This document shows, one piece after another, positions 1 through 6,292 of a DNA stretch of 8,164 bases; the stretch's first letter is position 1, and each line of letters begins with the position of its first letter. Position numbers and translations under genes: made by a program. The notes beneath the pieces were generated by a model, which searched no databases, was not told the DNA's origin, and saw nothing but the letters and a program-made list of their open reading frames with translations. The DNA lies in contig JAAZGC010000208.1 of the NCBI GenBank assembly GCA_012511425.1, positions 1 through 8,164 on the forward strand, given 5' to 3'. This DNA is from Clostridiales bacterium. GTDB taxonomy: Bacteria; Bacillota; Clostridia; Oscillospirales; CAG-272.

Positions 1-1055
1 CATCGGTGGCGAGGGATGAAAACGGAACCTTATATGCCGTTGCATCTTCCTTCAGAGTTGAACATGTATGTCCTTTCGGTAAAACCGCGATGTATATCAG
101 CCGCGACGAAGGGAAGACCTGGACCCCTCCGATCGTTATCAACGATACATATTTGGATGACAGGGACGCGGGAATTCTTTACATGGGAAACGGCAGGATG
201 CTTGTTACCTGGTTTTCACATCCTACAAAGGCTTATTTGAACGACTATTTCTTCAGCATCAAAAACAGTGCTCAGAAGACAGAAGCGGCGCCTGTATTAG
301 GAATGTTGTCGATGTACCAATATGTCCCGGAAGAACTTACCCGCGGCGGTTCGTTTATTCGTATATCCGAAGATTACGGCGTCACCTGGAGCGATACCAT
401 ACAATTACAAATTACCGCCCCTCACGGTCCATCCCTCTGCAAAGACGGTACACTTGTCTATCTCGGAAAAGAATTTTACTCAAACAACATGGAAAATCCT
501 GATCAAGATTCGGCAATTATTCTTTACGCTTCAAAAGACGGCGGATACACTTGGGAAAGACGCGGCTTATGCGATAAACCGGATGAATTATCATGGGACA
601 ACTTCCATGAGCCGCATGTTATAGAACTCCCCGATGGCAGGCTGTTCGGAACCATCCGTGCAGACGGAGAAGGTATTTATCACCGATTCAGCGTTTATTC
701 GACGATATCCGAAGACAAGGGGAAAAGCTGGAGCAAGTGGAAAGCATTGAATGTTTCCGGTTCACCGCCCCATCTGCTGCTTCATTCTTCGGGCGCGCTT
801 ATCTGTGTTATAGGACGCAGAGAAGCTCCGTTCGGACAGAGAGCTATTGTAAGTTATGATTTGGGCGAAAGCTGGGAAGATGAATATGTCCTTAACGATC
901 GCGGAATTGACACGGATCTCGGTTATCCATGTTCGGTAGAACTTGATGACGGTTCGATAATGACTGTATATTATCAGAAATATACAGATGAAAACGGTAA
1001 AACTGACTCGAAGTGTTCAATACTTTACACAAAATGGCGGTTAAAGGATAAATAA
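1..1055 (+). CDS. Asp-box beta-propeller protein, sialidase-like (5' partial)
   Basis: This is the C-terminal part (about 350 residues) of a sialidase-superfamily beta-propeller. The reading frame is open to the left edge (codon 3-5 is TCG) and there is no ribosome site before the GTG at 6, so the true start lies outside the window. Five Asp boxes (S-x-D-x-G-x-[TS]-W) are visible, counting from the GTG: SRDEGKTW 32-39, SEDYGVTW 121-128, SKDGGYTW 176-183, SEDKGKSW 235-242 and SYDLGESW 283-290. Candidate active-site features are the FHEPHVIELPDGRLFGTIR stretch (200-218, with Glu202 and Arg218) and GYPCSVELDDGS (306-317). The family contains exo-alpha-sialidases (GH33) and other exo-glycosidases with the same fold, and Asp boxes are structural, so sialic acid specificity is not proven. 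The missing N-terminus would hold the first catalytic Arg and any signal peptide. The stop overlaps the next start (TAATG), which implies a shared mRNA and coupled translation with the GH5 gene. Confidence 0.85.
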   Translation, partial: SVARDENGTLYAVASSFRVEHVCPFGKTAMYISRDEGKTWTPPIVINDTYLDDRDAGILYMGNGRMLVTWFSHPTKAYLNDYFFSIKNSAQKTEAAPVLGMLSMYQYVPEELTRGGSFIRISEDYGVTWSDTIQLQITAPHGPSLCKDGTLVYLGKEFYSNNMENPDQDSAIILYASKDGGYTWERRGLCDKPDELSWDNFHEPHVIELPDGRLFGTIRADGEGIYHRFSVYSTISEDKGKSWSKWKALNVSGSPPHLLLHSSGALICVIGRREAPFGQRAIVSYDLGESWEDEYVLNDRGIDTDLGYPCSVELDDGSIMTVYYQKYTDENGKTDSKCSILYTKWRLKDK

Positions 1056-2077
1056 TGAAAAAACTTGAAGGATATATGGCGGGCGCGAATCTCGGTCATT
1101 GGATATCCCAATACGGAGATCGCAGCGAAGCTCATTGGGACAGCTATATTCAGCAACCCGATATAGCCCGCATGAAAAGCTGGGGGCTGGATCATATCCG
1201 TCTCCCGGTAGACTATTTCCTATTCGAAAAGGATGAAGCTCCCGGGATATATCTCGAAAAGGGCCTCGGTTATATCGACAAAACCATATCATGGTGCAAG
1301 AAACATTCGATGAATCTGGTCCTCGACCTCCACCATGCCCCGGGATATTTCTTCGGCGACGGCAGCAAAAATCTTCTTTTCACCGATCCCGCAGCCCAGA
1401 AAAGATTCCTCGACATCTGGACAATGTTCGCCGAAAGATATAAAAACGAAGGCGATAATCTGATATTCGAGCTGTTAAATGAACTTGTATGGCCTGATTC
1501 ATCTCCCTGGAACGAGCTTTGGCCGAAAGCAGTCGAGTGTATATTGAAAATATCTCCTCAAAGGCGCATTATCGTAGGCGGCAACAGTTATAACAGCGTA
1601 AATGAACTGAAAAACCTGACCGTTTCGGATGACGACCGCGTCATATATACTTTCCACTTCTATGAACCGTTTCTGTTCACTCACCAAAGAGCATCATGGG
1701 TGGAAAACAACCGCAGATGGCAGAAGTCGGTTACTTACCCGTATAACGCCGAAGAACACCTTGAATATTACGGCGGCAGACTCCCGGATTCATTCAAAGG
1801 GCGCAAACTAATCGATAAGAGCTTTATCGTGAGCTATATGTCCCCGGCTTTTGAATTTGCGGATAAATACGGCAAAACGCTCTACTGCGGTGAATACGGA
1901 GTTATCGCAAACGCTGACGATGAATCTGCGGTCAGATGGCTTAGCGATATGGCCGATGTTCTCACAAGTCACGAAATCGGACGCGCAGTCTGGAGCTACC
2001 GGGGATTCTCGGCAATTACTTCAAAAGACAATCTTGACTTTAATCCGGCCATGGTTGAAGCAATCTCAAGAAAATAA
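1055..2077 (+). CDS. Glycoside hydrolase family 5 (cellulase-like) enzyme
   Basis: This 340-residue single-domain protein looks like a retaining beta-glycosidase of GH5 (clan GH-A, TIM barrel). Expected motifs appear in order: HIRLPVDYF (47-55) with Arg49, DLHHAPGYF (91-99) with His93/His94, FELLNELVW (138-146) with Asn142 and acid/base Glu143, HFYEPFLFTHQ (201-211), LYCGEYGV (276-283) with nucleophile Glu280, and AVWSYRGF (311-318) with the usual late Trp. No catalytic residue is missing. Length fits a bare catalytic domain without carbohydrate-binding modules. The N-terminus (MKKLEGYMAGANLGHW) begins directly at the first barrel motif and is not a signal peptide, so the enzyme probably acts in the cytoplasm on imported oligosaccharides. 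The start is fixed by AAAGGA at 1043-1048, 6 nt before the ATG, and by the 1-nt overlap with the upstream Asp-box gene. Specificity (beta-1,4-glucan, mannan, xyloglucan or a beta-glucoside) cannot be read from the sequence. Confidence 0.93.
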   Translation: MKKLEGYMAGANLGHWISQYGDRSEAHWDSYIQQPDIARMKSWGLDHIRLPVDYFLFEKDEAPGIYLEKGLGYIDKTISWCKKHSMNLVLDLHHAPGYFFGDGSKNLLFTDPAAQKRFLDIWTMFAERYKNEGDNLIFELLNELVWPDSSPWNELWPKAVECILKISPQRRIIVGGNSYNSVNELKNLTVSDDDRVIYTFHFYEPFLFTHQRASWVENNRRWQKSVTYPYNAEEHLEYYGGRLPDSFKGRKLIDKSFIVSYMSPAFEFADKYGKTLYCGEYGVIANADDESAVRWLSDMADVLTSHEIGRAVWSYRGFSAITSKDNLDFNPAMVEAISRK

Positions 2078-2118
2078 ATCTGATATTAATATGGAAATAT
2101 GCTAAACTAATTTTAAGC

Positions 2119-2147
2119 TTTCAAGAATAATTAATAATAAATATACT
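2119..2147 (+). promoter_or_regulatory. Candidate promoter of the ABC operon
   Basis: TTTCAA (2119-2124) and TATACT (2142-2147) are separated by 17 bp in an AT-rich spacer. The -10 matches the consensus at 5 of 6 positions, but the -35 matches at only 3 of 6. Transcription would begin near 2154, placing the hairpin at 2165-2205 inside the leader of the ABC ATPase mRNA. In a region this AT-rich a chance match is possible. Confidence 0.35.
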
Positions 2148-2164
2148 TTAAAAGGTAGTATTTT

Positions 2165-2205
2165 GTTCCCCGATATGATATCATAATGATATCATATCGG
2201 GGAAC
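2165..2205 (+). repeat. Perfect 41-nt inverted repeat: hairpin, terminator or operator
   Basis: The left arm 2165-2183 (GTTCCCCGATATGATATCA) is perfectly complementary to 2187-2205, around a 3-nt centre TAA. Each arm ends inward in TGATATCA (2176-2183 and 2187-2194), itself a palindrome, so two identical 8-bp sites lie with centres 11 bp apart, about one helical turn. As RNA it would form a 19-bp stem. It lies 87 nt after the GH5 stop and 30 nt before the ABC ATPase start. It could terminate the glycan operon, but what follows on the plus strand is TTAATTCAT, a poor U-tract, and the minus-strand side is A-rich after the stem. If the promoter at 2119-2147 is real, it sits just downstream of the start point and could be an operator or an mRNA-stabilising leader hairpin. 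Confidence 0.9.
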
Positions 2206-2235
2206 TTAATTCATATTGTAAGAGAAGGATATATC

Positions 2236-2970
2236 ATGCTTAAAATCGAACATCTCACAAAAAAATACGGAGACAAAAAAGCTGTAGACGACCTTTCGCT
2301 GCATATTCAGCCCGGGGAAATCTACGGCTTCATCGGTCACAACGGCGCCGGGAAAACAACGACCTTAAAAGCCTCCTGCGGTATTCTGCAGTTCGACGAA
2401 GGGGAAATTTTCGTAAACGGACTGTCAATAAATCAATCCCCGCTCGAAGCAAAAAAAGAGCTTGCTTATCTTCCGGATAATCCGGATTTGTATGAGTATA
2501 TGACCGGCATACAGTTTCTTAAATTCGTAGCGGACATTTACGGTATAGGTGAAAAAGAACGCACCGAAAAAATCGATAAATACACAAAGGAATTCGGAAT
2601 ATACAATGACCTCGCAATGCCGATTTCATCGTATTCACACGGAATGAAGCAGAAGCTTGCGATATCTTCCGCATGGATGCATGATCCGAAACTGATAATG
2701 ATGGATGAGCCTTTCGTCGGGCTTGATCCTGTTGCTTCCCATACTCTTAAGCTGATGATGCGCCAGGTGTGCAACCTCGGAGGGGCAATATTCTTCTCAA
2801 CTCATGTGCTGGATGTTGCGGAAAAACTCTGTGATAAGATCGCGGTCATTAAAAACGGCAAACTCATCCGTTCCGGAACGATGGACGAGGTAACCGGTGA
2901 CAGTTCTCTTGAAAACGTATTTTTGGAGCTTGAAGAAAATAAATCTTCAGCTGAAGGAGAAGTCAGATGA
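2236..2970 (+). CDS. ABC transporter ATP-binding protein (ABC-2 / export type)
   Basis: This 244-residue nucleotide-binding subunit would sit on the cytoplasmic face of a membrane transporter and power it by ATP hydrolysis. Visible motifs are Walker A GHNGAGKTT (34-42), signature region SYSHGMKQK (132-140), Walker B KLIMMDEP (152-159) with catalytic Glu158, D-loop GLDP (162-165) and H-loop His190 in FFSTHVLD. The signature has the SxGMKQ form found in ABC-2 export-type ATPases rather than the LSGGQ of importers. The Q-loop region reads YLPDNPDLYEYMTG (78-91) and has no glutamine. RBS GAGAAGGA (2222-2229) lies 6 nt before the ATG. The last codons overlap the permease start by 4 nt (ATGA), so the two subunits are translationally coupled. 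There is no solute-binding protein or second permease, which fits an exporter or membrane-remodelling role. Substrate unknown. Confidence 0.95.
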   Translation: MLKIEHLTKKYGDKKAVDDLSLHIQPGEIYGFIGHNGAGKTTTLKASCGILQFDEGEIFVNGLSINQSPLEAKKELAYLPDNPDLYEYMTGIQFLKFVADIYGIGEKERTEKIDKYTKEFGIYNDLAMPISSYSHGMKQKLAISSAWMHDPKLIMMDEPFVGLDPVASHTLKLMMRQVCNLGGAIFFSTHVLDVAEKLCDKIAVIKNGKLIRSGTMDEVTGDSSLENVFLELEENKSSAEGEVR

Positions 2971-4574
2971 ACTCGGCAGCTAAAGCTCTTATTAAAAAGC
3001 AGCTGTTGCAGACGCTTAACAGCTTCTCGAGAAGTAATAGGAAATCCGGTAAAAGACTTTCGATCGCCGGTGTAATAGCTGTCTACTGCCTGATTATTTT
3101 CAGTATCGGATCGATGTTTTTCAGCTATTCTTTGCTGATGTGCGAGAGTCTTCATAATGTCGGTCTCGATTGGATGTATTTCGCAATATTCGGAATATTC
3201 GGAGGTGTTATTTCTGTTATCGGTTCGGCCTTTATGACATATTCCGCACTATACAGCGCGAAAGACAACGAACTGCTGCTATCGATGCCGCTGTCTCCGA
3301 ATTTGATACTGTTTTCAAGGATGTCGGGCTGCTACTTTACAGCCTTCACTTTTTGTCTGCCGGCAATCCTGCCAAACCTGATCGTATATATAATAAAGGG
3401 ATACGCAACAGTTTCCGTTGTTATATTTTCATTATTTAATTTATTCAGCCTGTCGCTTATCTCGCTTGCTATTTCCTCTACTCTCGGCTGGCTGATAGCA
3501 CTCGTCGCTCCCCGTATTAAAAACAAGAGCGTTGTAACTCTTATAATATCTCTCGGATTCATTGCCGGATATTATGCATTCGTTATTAAACTGCCGTCTA
3601 TGCTCGAGAATTTCACAGCAAACGCAGAAGGAATGTCGGATAAAATAAAATATCTGGCACTTCCTTTTTATCTCATGGGAAAAGGTTCGGCGGGAGATAT
3701 TCCGAGTTTTCTTATATATACGCTGATTGCCGTTGTATCATTTGGAATTGTTTACTATGTGTTAAGCCGCAGCTTTATAAAACTGACAACGTCATCTGCT
3801 CCTTCCGTTAAAGTTGATTATATCGGCGGCAAAGTTCAGTCCGGAACAATAAATGGCGCGCTTATAAAGCGCGAGTTCATGAAATTTAAAAGTTCTGCAG
3901 CGTATATGCTGAACAGCGCACTCGGCTCTTTCTTTATGGTTGCCGGAGCCGTTGCAATACTGATAAAAAGCTCGGACATAAAAACTTATCTTTCAATGAT
4001 TGCCGGAGAGTCGATATTTAAGCCTGAATATGTTGTATTAATAGCGGCAGCTTCCACTTGTTTACTGGTATCATACAATGTAATAACGGCATCTTCAGTT
4101 TCTCTTGAGGGCAAAAGTATCTGGATCATTCAATCACTTCCGGTAAATCCGGTTGATGCTTTGAATGCAAAGCTGATTCTGCACATTGCGATAACCGGCA
4201 TCCCCGCGGTCATCCTATATGTTTGCTCGGTAATAGCTTTATCTGTTGACATAAGAATTCTGCTGGGGTTACCCGTGGTATTTTTCTGGGTTGTTCTGAA
4301 TGCGACATTCGGGCTGATTCTGAATCTAAAAAACCCGAATCTCGATTTTATAGATGAAACTGCAGCCATTAAAAACAACTGGTCTTTATTGATTCAGATG
4401 TTCGGCGGTATGGCAGTGCCGATCGGCTTCGGAATACTATATATACCGGTGTCAAAAATTATGTCTCCAGAGTTATATATTATCGCCGTTTCGCTGCTTG
4501 TTCTTGCCGTCGTTATGCTGCTGTTGAAATGGCTTTATACGCGTGGAGCCCAGATATTCTCTTATTTGGGCTAA
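2967..4574 (+). CDS. ABC transporter permease, ~12 TM, ABC-2-like
   Basis: This is a 535-residue integral membrane protein, the partner of the ATPase encoded just upstream. By eye there are about twelve hydrophobic segments, near residues 31-57, 69-97, 117-143, 148-181 (dense, possibly two), 188-208, 246-266, 312-333, 354-373, 403-427, 430-452, 474-494 and 502-522. The basic N-terminus (KALIKKQLLQTLNSF) suggests a cytoplasmic start. Two similar cytoplasmic motifs occur in matching places: NELLLSMPLSPNLILFSRM (101-119) and SIWIIQSLPVNPVDALNAKL (384-403). This points to an internal duplication, so one chain could supply both membrane halves. The length and the xxLPxxP motifs resemble the large single-chain permeases of Firmicute ABC-2 exporters. 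RBS GAAGGAGA (2953-2960) lies 6 nt before the ATG, inside the ATPase gene. The gene ends 10 nt before a strong terminator hairpin. The transported substrate cannot be inferred. Confidence 0.9.
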   Translation: MNSAAKALIKKQLLQTLNSFSRSNRKSGKRLSIAGVIAVYCLIIFSIGSMFFSYSLLMCESLHNVGLDWMYFAIFGIFGGVISVIGSAFMTYSALYSAKDNELLLSMPLSPNLILFSRMSGCYFTAFTFCLPAILPNLIVYIIKGYATVSVVIFSLFNLFSLSLISLAISSTLGWLIALVAPRIKNKSVVTLIISLGFIAGYYAFVIKLPSMLENFTANAEGMSDKIKYLALPFYLMGKGSAGDIPSFLIYTLIAVVSFGIVYYVLSRSFIKLTTSSAPSVKVDYIGGKVQSGTINGALIKREFMKFKSSAAYMLNSALGSFFMVAGAVAILIKSSDIKTYLSMIAGESIFKPEYVVLIAAASTCLLVSYNVITASSVSLEGKSIWIIQSLPVNPVDALNAKLILHIAITGIPAVILYVCSVIALSVDIRILLGLPVVFFWVVLNATFGLILNLKNPNLDFIDETAAIKNNWSLLIQMFGGMAVPIGFGILYIPVSKIMSPELYIIAVSLLVLAVVMLLLKWLYTRGAQIFSYLG

Positions 4575-4583
4575 AAAAGATAC

Positions 4584-4618
4584 CCCGGCTGATGCGATAA
4601 TGTATCAGTCGGGTTTTT
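4584..4618 (+). terminator. Rho-independent terminator, probably bidirectional
   Basis: The stem 4584-4595 pairs with 4602-4613 (CCCGGCTGATGC / GTATCAGTCGGG) with two G-U pairs and a 6-nt loop GATAAT, followed by TTTTT (4614-4618). It starts 10 nt after the permease stop. On the opposite strand the same hairpin is followed, after 4-5 nt, by a run of six T (complement of 4573-4578), so it can also stop the convergent aminotransferase operon, whose stop codon is at 4622-4624. The minus-strand role is less certain because the U-tract is offset from the stem. Confidence 0.88.
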
Positions 4619-4621
4619 ATC

Positions 4622-5794
4622 TTATCTGATTTTTTTAACAAAGCTTTCGATCCCGTCAAGCGCTTTTGTAATATGCTCAACGCTGTAAGCGTAAGATATT
4701 CTTGCAAAACCTTCTCCGCAGTCTCCGAAAGCGGTTCCGGGGACTATCGCTACACGCCCTTCATACATAAGTTTTTCGCAGAATTCTTCACTCGAAAGCC
4801 CGAAGCCGCCTATATTCGGCCAAACATAAAACGCGCCTTTCGGCTCAAAGCAGGGAATACCTATCGATCTAAGTCCGGCGACAATATATCTGCGGCGTCG
4901 GTTGTATTCTTCAGCCATGTATTCAATGTCGGAATCGCCGTTTCTAAGTGCTTCTATTGCGGCAAACTGACTGGTCGTCGGAGCACACATTATGGCAAAC
5001 TGATGTATCTTGTAAATAACCTCGGTAATTTCTTTCGGTGCTACTACATAACCGAGTCTCCAGCCGGTCATGGCGTATGCTTTTGAAAATCCGGAGGCAA
5101 TAATCGTCCGCTCGCGCATCCCCGGGATTGAGGCTATCGAAACATGCTTCTGACCGAATGTAAGCTCGGCATATATTTCATCCGAAAGCACCATGATATC
5201 GGTGTCTCGGAGCACTTCGGCTATTTTCCGAAGATCCTCATAATCCATAATAGCCCCGGTAGGATTGTTCGGATAAGCAAGTATCAGAAGCTTTGTTTTC
5301 GGTGTAATTGCAGCTTTGAGTTCTTCGGGAGTAAGCTTAAAGTTGTTTTCCTCTTTTGTCGGGATCAGTACCGGAATTCCGCCCGCAAGGCTGACTATCG
5401 GCGGATAACATACGAAAGCCGGCATTGCGATTATAACTTCATCGCCGGGATTTACGATCGCACGAACTGCAAGATCGATAGCTTCAGATCCGCCCACGGT
5501 AACGATAATTTCGTTTTTCGGATCATATGAAAGACCGAAACGCCGATCGAGATAAAGTGATATCTCATTTCTGAGCTCTGTCAGTCCGGCATTTGATGTG
5601 TAGTAGGTTTTTCCTTCTTCAAGCGACTCGATTCCGGCCTCTCTGATATGCCACGGGGTAACAAAGTCAGGCTGACCGACTGTCAAGGCGACAACATCCG
5701 ACATATCTCCGGCTGACAAAAGATCGAAGAATTTTCTTATTCCGGAAGGTTTAATCTCTAAGGCGGCTTTGGATAGAATATTTGAGTAATCCAT
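4622..5794 (-). CDS. Class I PLP-dependent aminotransferase (AspC/PatA-like)
   Basis: This fold-type I aminotransferase (390 residues) moves an amino group between an amino acid and a 2-oxoacid, using PLP, in the cytoplasm. Key features from the chosen Met are VGQPDF (39-44), YYTSNAGLTELRNEIS (64-79), GGSEAIDLA (101-109) in the PLP phosphate-binding region, AYPNNPTGA (173-181) with Asn177, LSDEIYAEL (203-211) with Asp205 and Tyr208, SGFSKAYAMTGWRLGY (234-249) with Schiff-base Lys238, and ARISYA (364-369) with Arg365 for the substrate carboxylate. All catalytic residues are present and the length is normal. The frame is open upstream to 5935, but that extension lies inside the Lrp gene and lacks aminotransferase features. 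The ATG at 5794 follows the Lrp stop by one base. The family covers aspartate, alanine, aromatic and N-acetyl-diaminopimelate aminotransferases, so the substrate is not resolved. The upstream Lrp-type gene suggests amino-acid-responsive control. Confidence 0.94.
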   Translation of the reverse strand: MDYSNILSKAALEIKPSGIRKFFDLLSAGDMSDVVALTVGQPDFVTPWHIREAGIESLEEGKTYYTSNAGLTELRNEISLYLDRRFGLSYDPKNEIIVTVGGSEAIDLAVRAIVNPGDEVIIAMPAFVCYPPIVSLAGGIPVLIPTKEENNFKLTPEELKAAITPKTKLLILAYPNNPTGAIMDYEDLRKIAEVLRDTDIMVLSDEIYAELTFGQKHVSIASIPGMRERTIIASGFSKAYAMTGWRLGYVVAPKEITEVIYKIHQFAIMCAPTTSQFAAIEALRNGDSDIEYMAEEYNRRRRYIVAGLRSIGIPCFEPKGAFYVWPNIGGFGLSSEEFCEKLMYEGRVAIVPGTAFGDCGEGFARISYAYSVEHITKALDGIESFVKKIR

Positions 5795-5795
5795 C

Positions 5796-6272
5796 TTATT
5801 CAAGGCTTCCTCTGATATCTTTTTCCGGCACACCGAAAACAACGCCTTTGTCCTTGTATTTGCGCAGAACGAAATGAGTGGATGTTGATGTGATCGAATC
5901 CATCGGAGACAGCTTTTCCGCAACGAAAAACGCAACTTCCTTCATAGTTCTGCCTTCAATAAAGACAAGTATATCGAAACTTCCGCTCATCAGATAAACC
6001 GACTGAACCTCGGGATATCTGGTTATTTTTTCCGCTATCGATCCGAAACCTTTGTCTCTCTGAGGGGTGACTTTAAGCTCGATCATCGCCGAGACATATT
6101 CACGTTCGATTTTGTCCCAGTCTATCATAGCTTTATATCCGAGTATGACACCTTCTTTTTCATACTCATATATAAGTTTTTTTATGTCTCCGACTTCCTT
6201 GTCGAGCATAATGGCTATCTGTTCGGGAGTAAGACGGGCGTCATTTTCAAGCAGATTTAAAAGTGTATTCAT
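5796..6272 (-). CDS. Lrp/AsnC-family transcriptional regulator
   Basis: This 158-residue protein has the two-part Lrp/AsnC plan: an N-terminal winged helix-turn-helix (about 3-45, LLENDARLTPEQIAIMLDKEVGDIKKLIYEYEKEGVILGY) and a C-terminal RAM ligand-binding domain (about 58-138), with the typical PEVQSVYLMSGSFDILVFIEG core (87-107). Family members form dimers and octamers, bind amino acids through the RAM domain, and often control the genes beside them. Here the neighbour is an aminotransferase starting one base after this stop, so autoregulation together with control of that enzyme is a reasonable inference. The predicted recognition helix (27-39) has lysines but no arginine, and the N-terminal helix is a few residues shorter than in E. 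coli Lrp. RBS AAAGGAAA is present, with AAGGA (6283-6279) 6 nt before the ATG. The start is 20 nt after the PHP gene stop, in the same operon. Confidence 0.93.
   Translation of the reverse strand: MNTLLNLLENDARLTPEQIAIMLDKEVGDIKKLIYEYEKEGVILGYKAMIDWDKIEREYVSAMIELKVTPQRDKGFGSIAEKITRYPEVQSVYLMSGSFDILVFIEGRTMKEVAFFVAEKLSPMDSITSTSTHFVLRKYKDKGVVFGVPEKDIRGSLE
5808..5813 (-). promoter_or_regulatory. Ribosome binding site of the aminotransferase
   Basis: AGAGGA on the minus strand lies inside the end of the Lrp gene, 13 nt before the ATG at 5794, which is longer than the 5-9 nt seen for the other genes here. An in-frame TTG at 5803-5801 would sit 4 nt from this site and add three residues; I prefer the ATG. 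With the TAA-G-ATG junction, translation is probably coupled to the upstream gene. Confidence 0.5.
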
Positions 6273-6292
6273 GTGATTTCCTTTTATTTTAC

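Noticed and set aside
6..8. GTG as the true start of the first gene
   Set aside because: No ribosome site can be seen before it, the frame is open to the window edge, and the protein begins in the middle of a propeller blade just before the first Asp box.
2165..2205. Calling the palindrome a simple Rho-independent terminator
   Set aside because: The stem is strong, but only TTAATT follows, its lower half is AT-rich, and a candidate promoter lies upstream of it; left as an unresolved inverted repeat.
2538..3155. Minus-strand open frames opposite the ABC genes
   Set aside because: The opposite strand carries an ATPase with all motifs and a coupled permease; the frames show no domain signal and are explained by codon bias.
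4673..5530. Plus-strand open frames of 137 and 128 codons opposite the aminotransferase
   Set aside because: They are antisense shadows of a well-supported gene, have low-complexity basic and aromatic composition and resemble no known protein; there is no promoter or RBS.
5795..5935. 47-residue N-terminal extension of the aminotransferase (start at 5935)
   Set aside because: It lies wholly inside the Lrp coding sequence in another frame, is rich in Arg, Cys and Ser with no aminotransferase features, and the ATG at 5794 gives the normal family length and a 1-nt junction.
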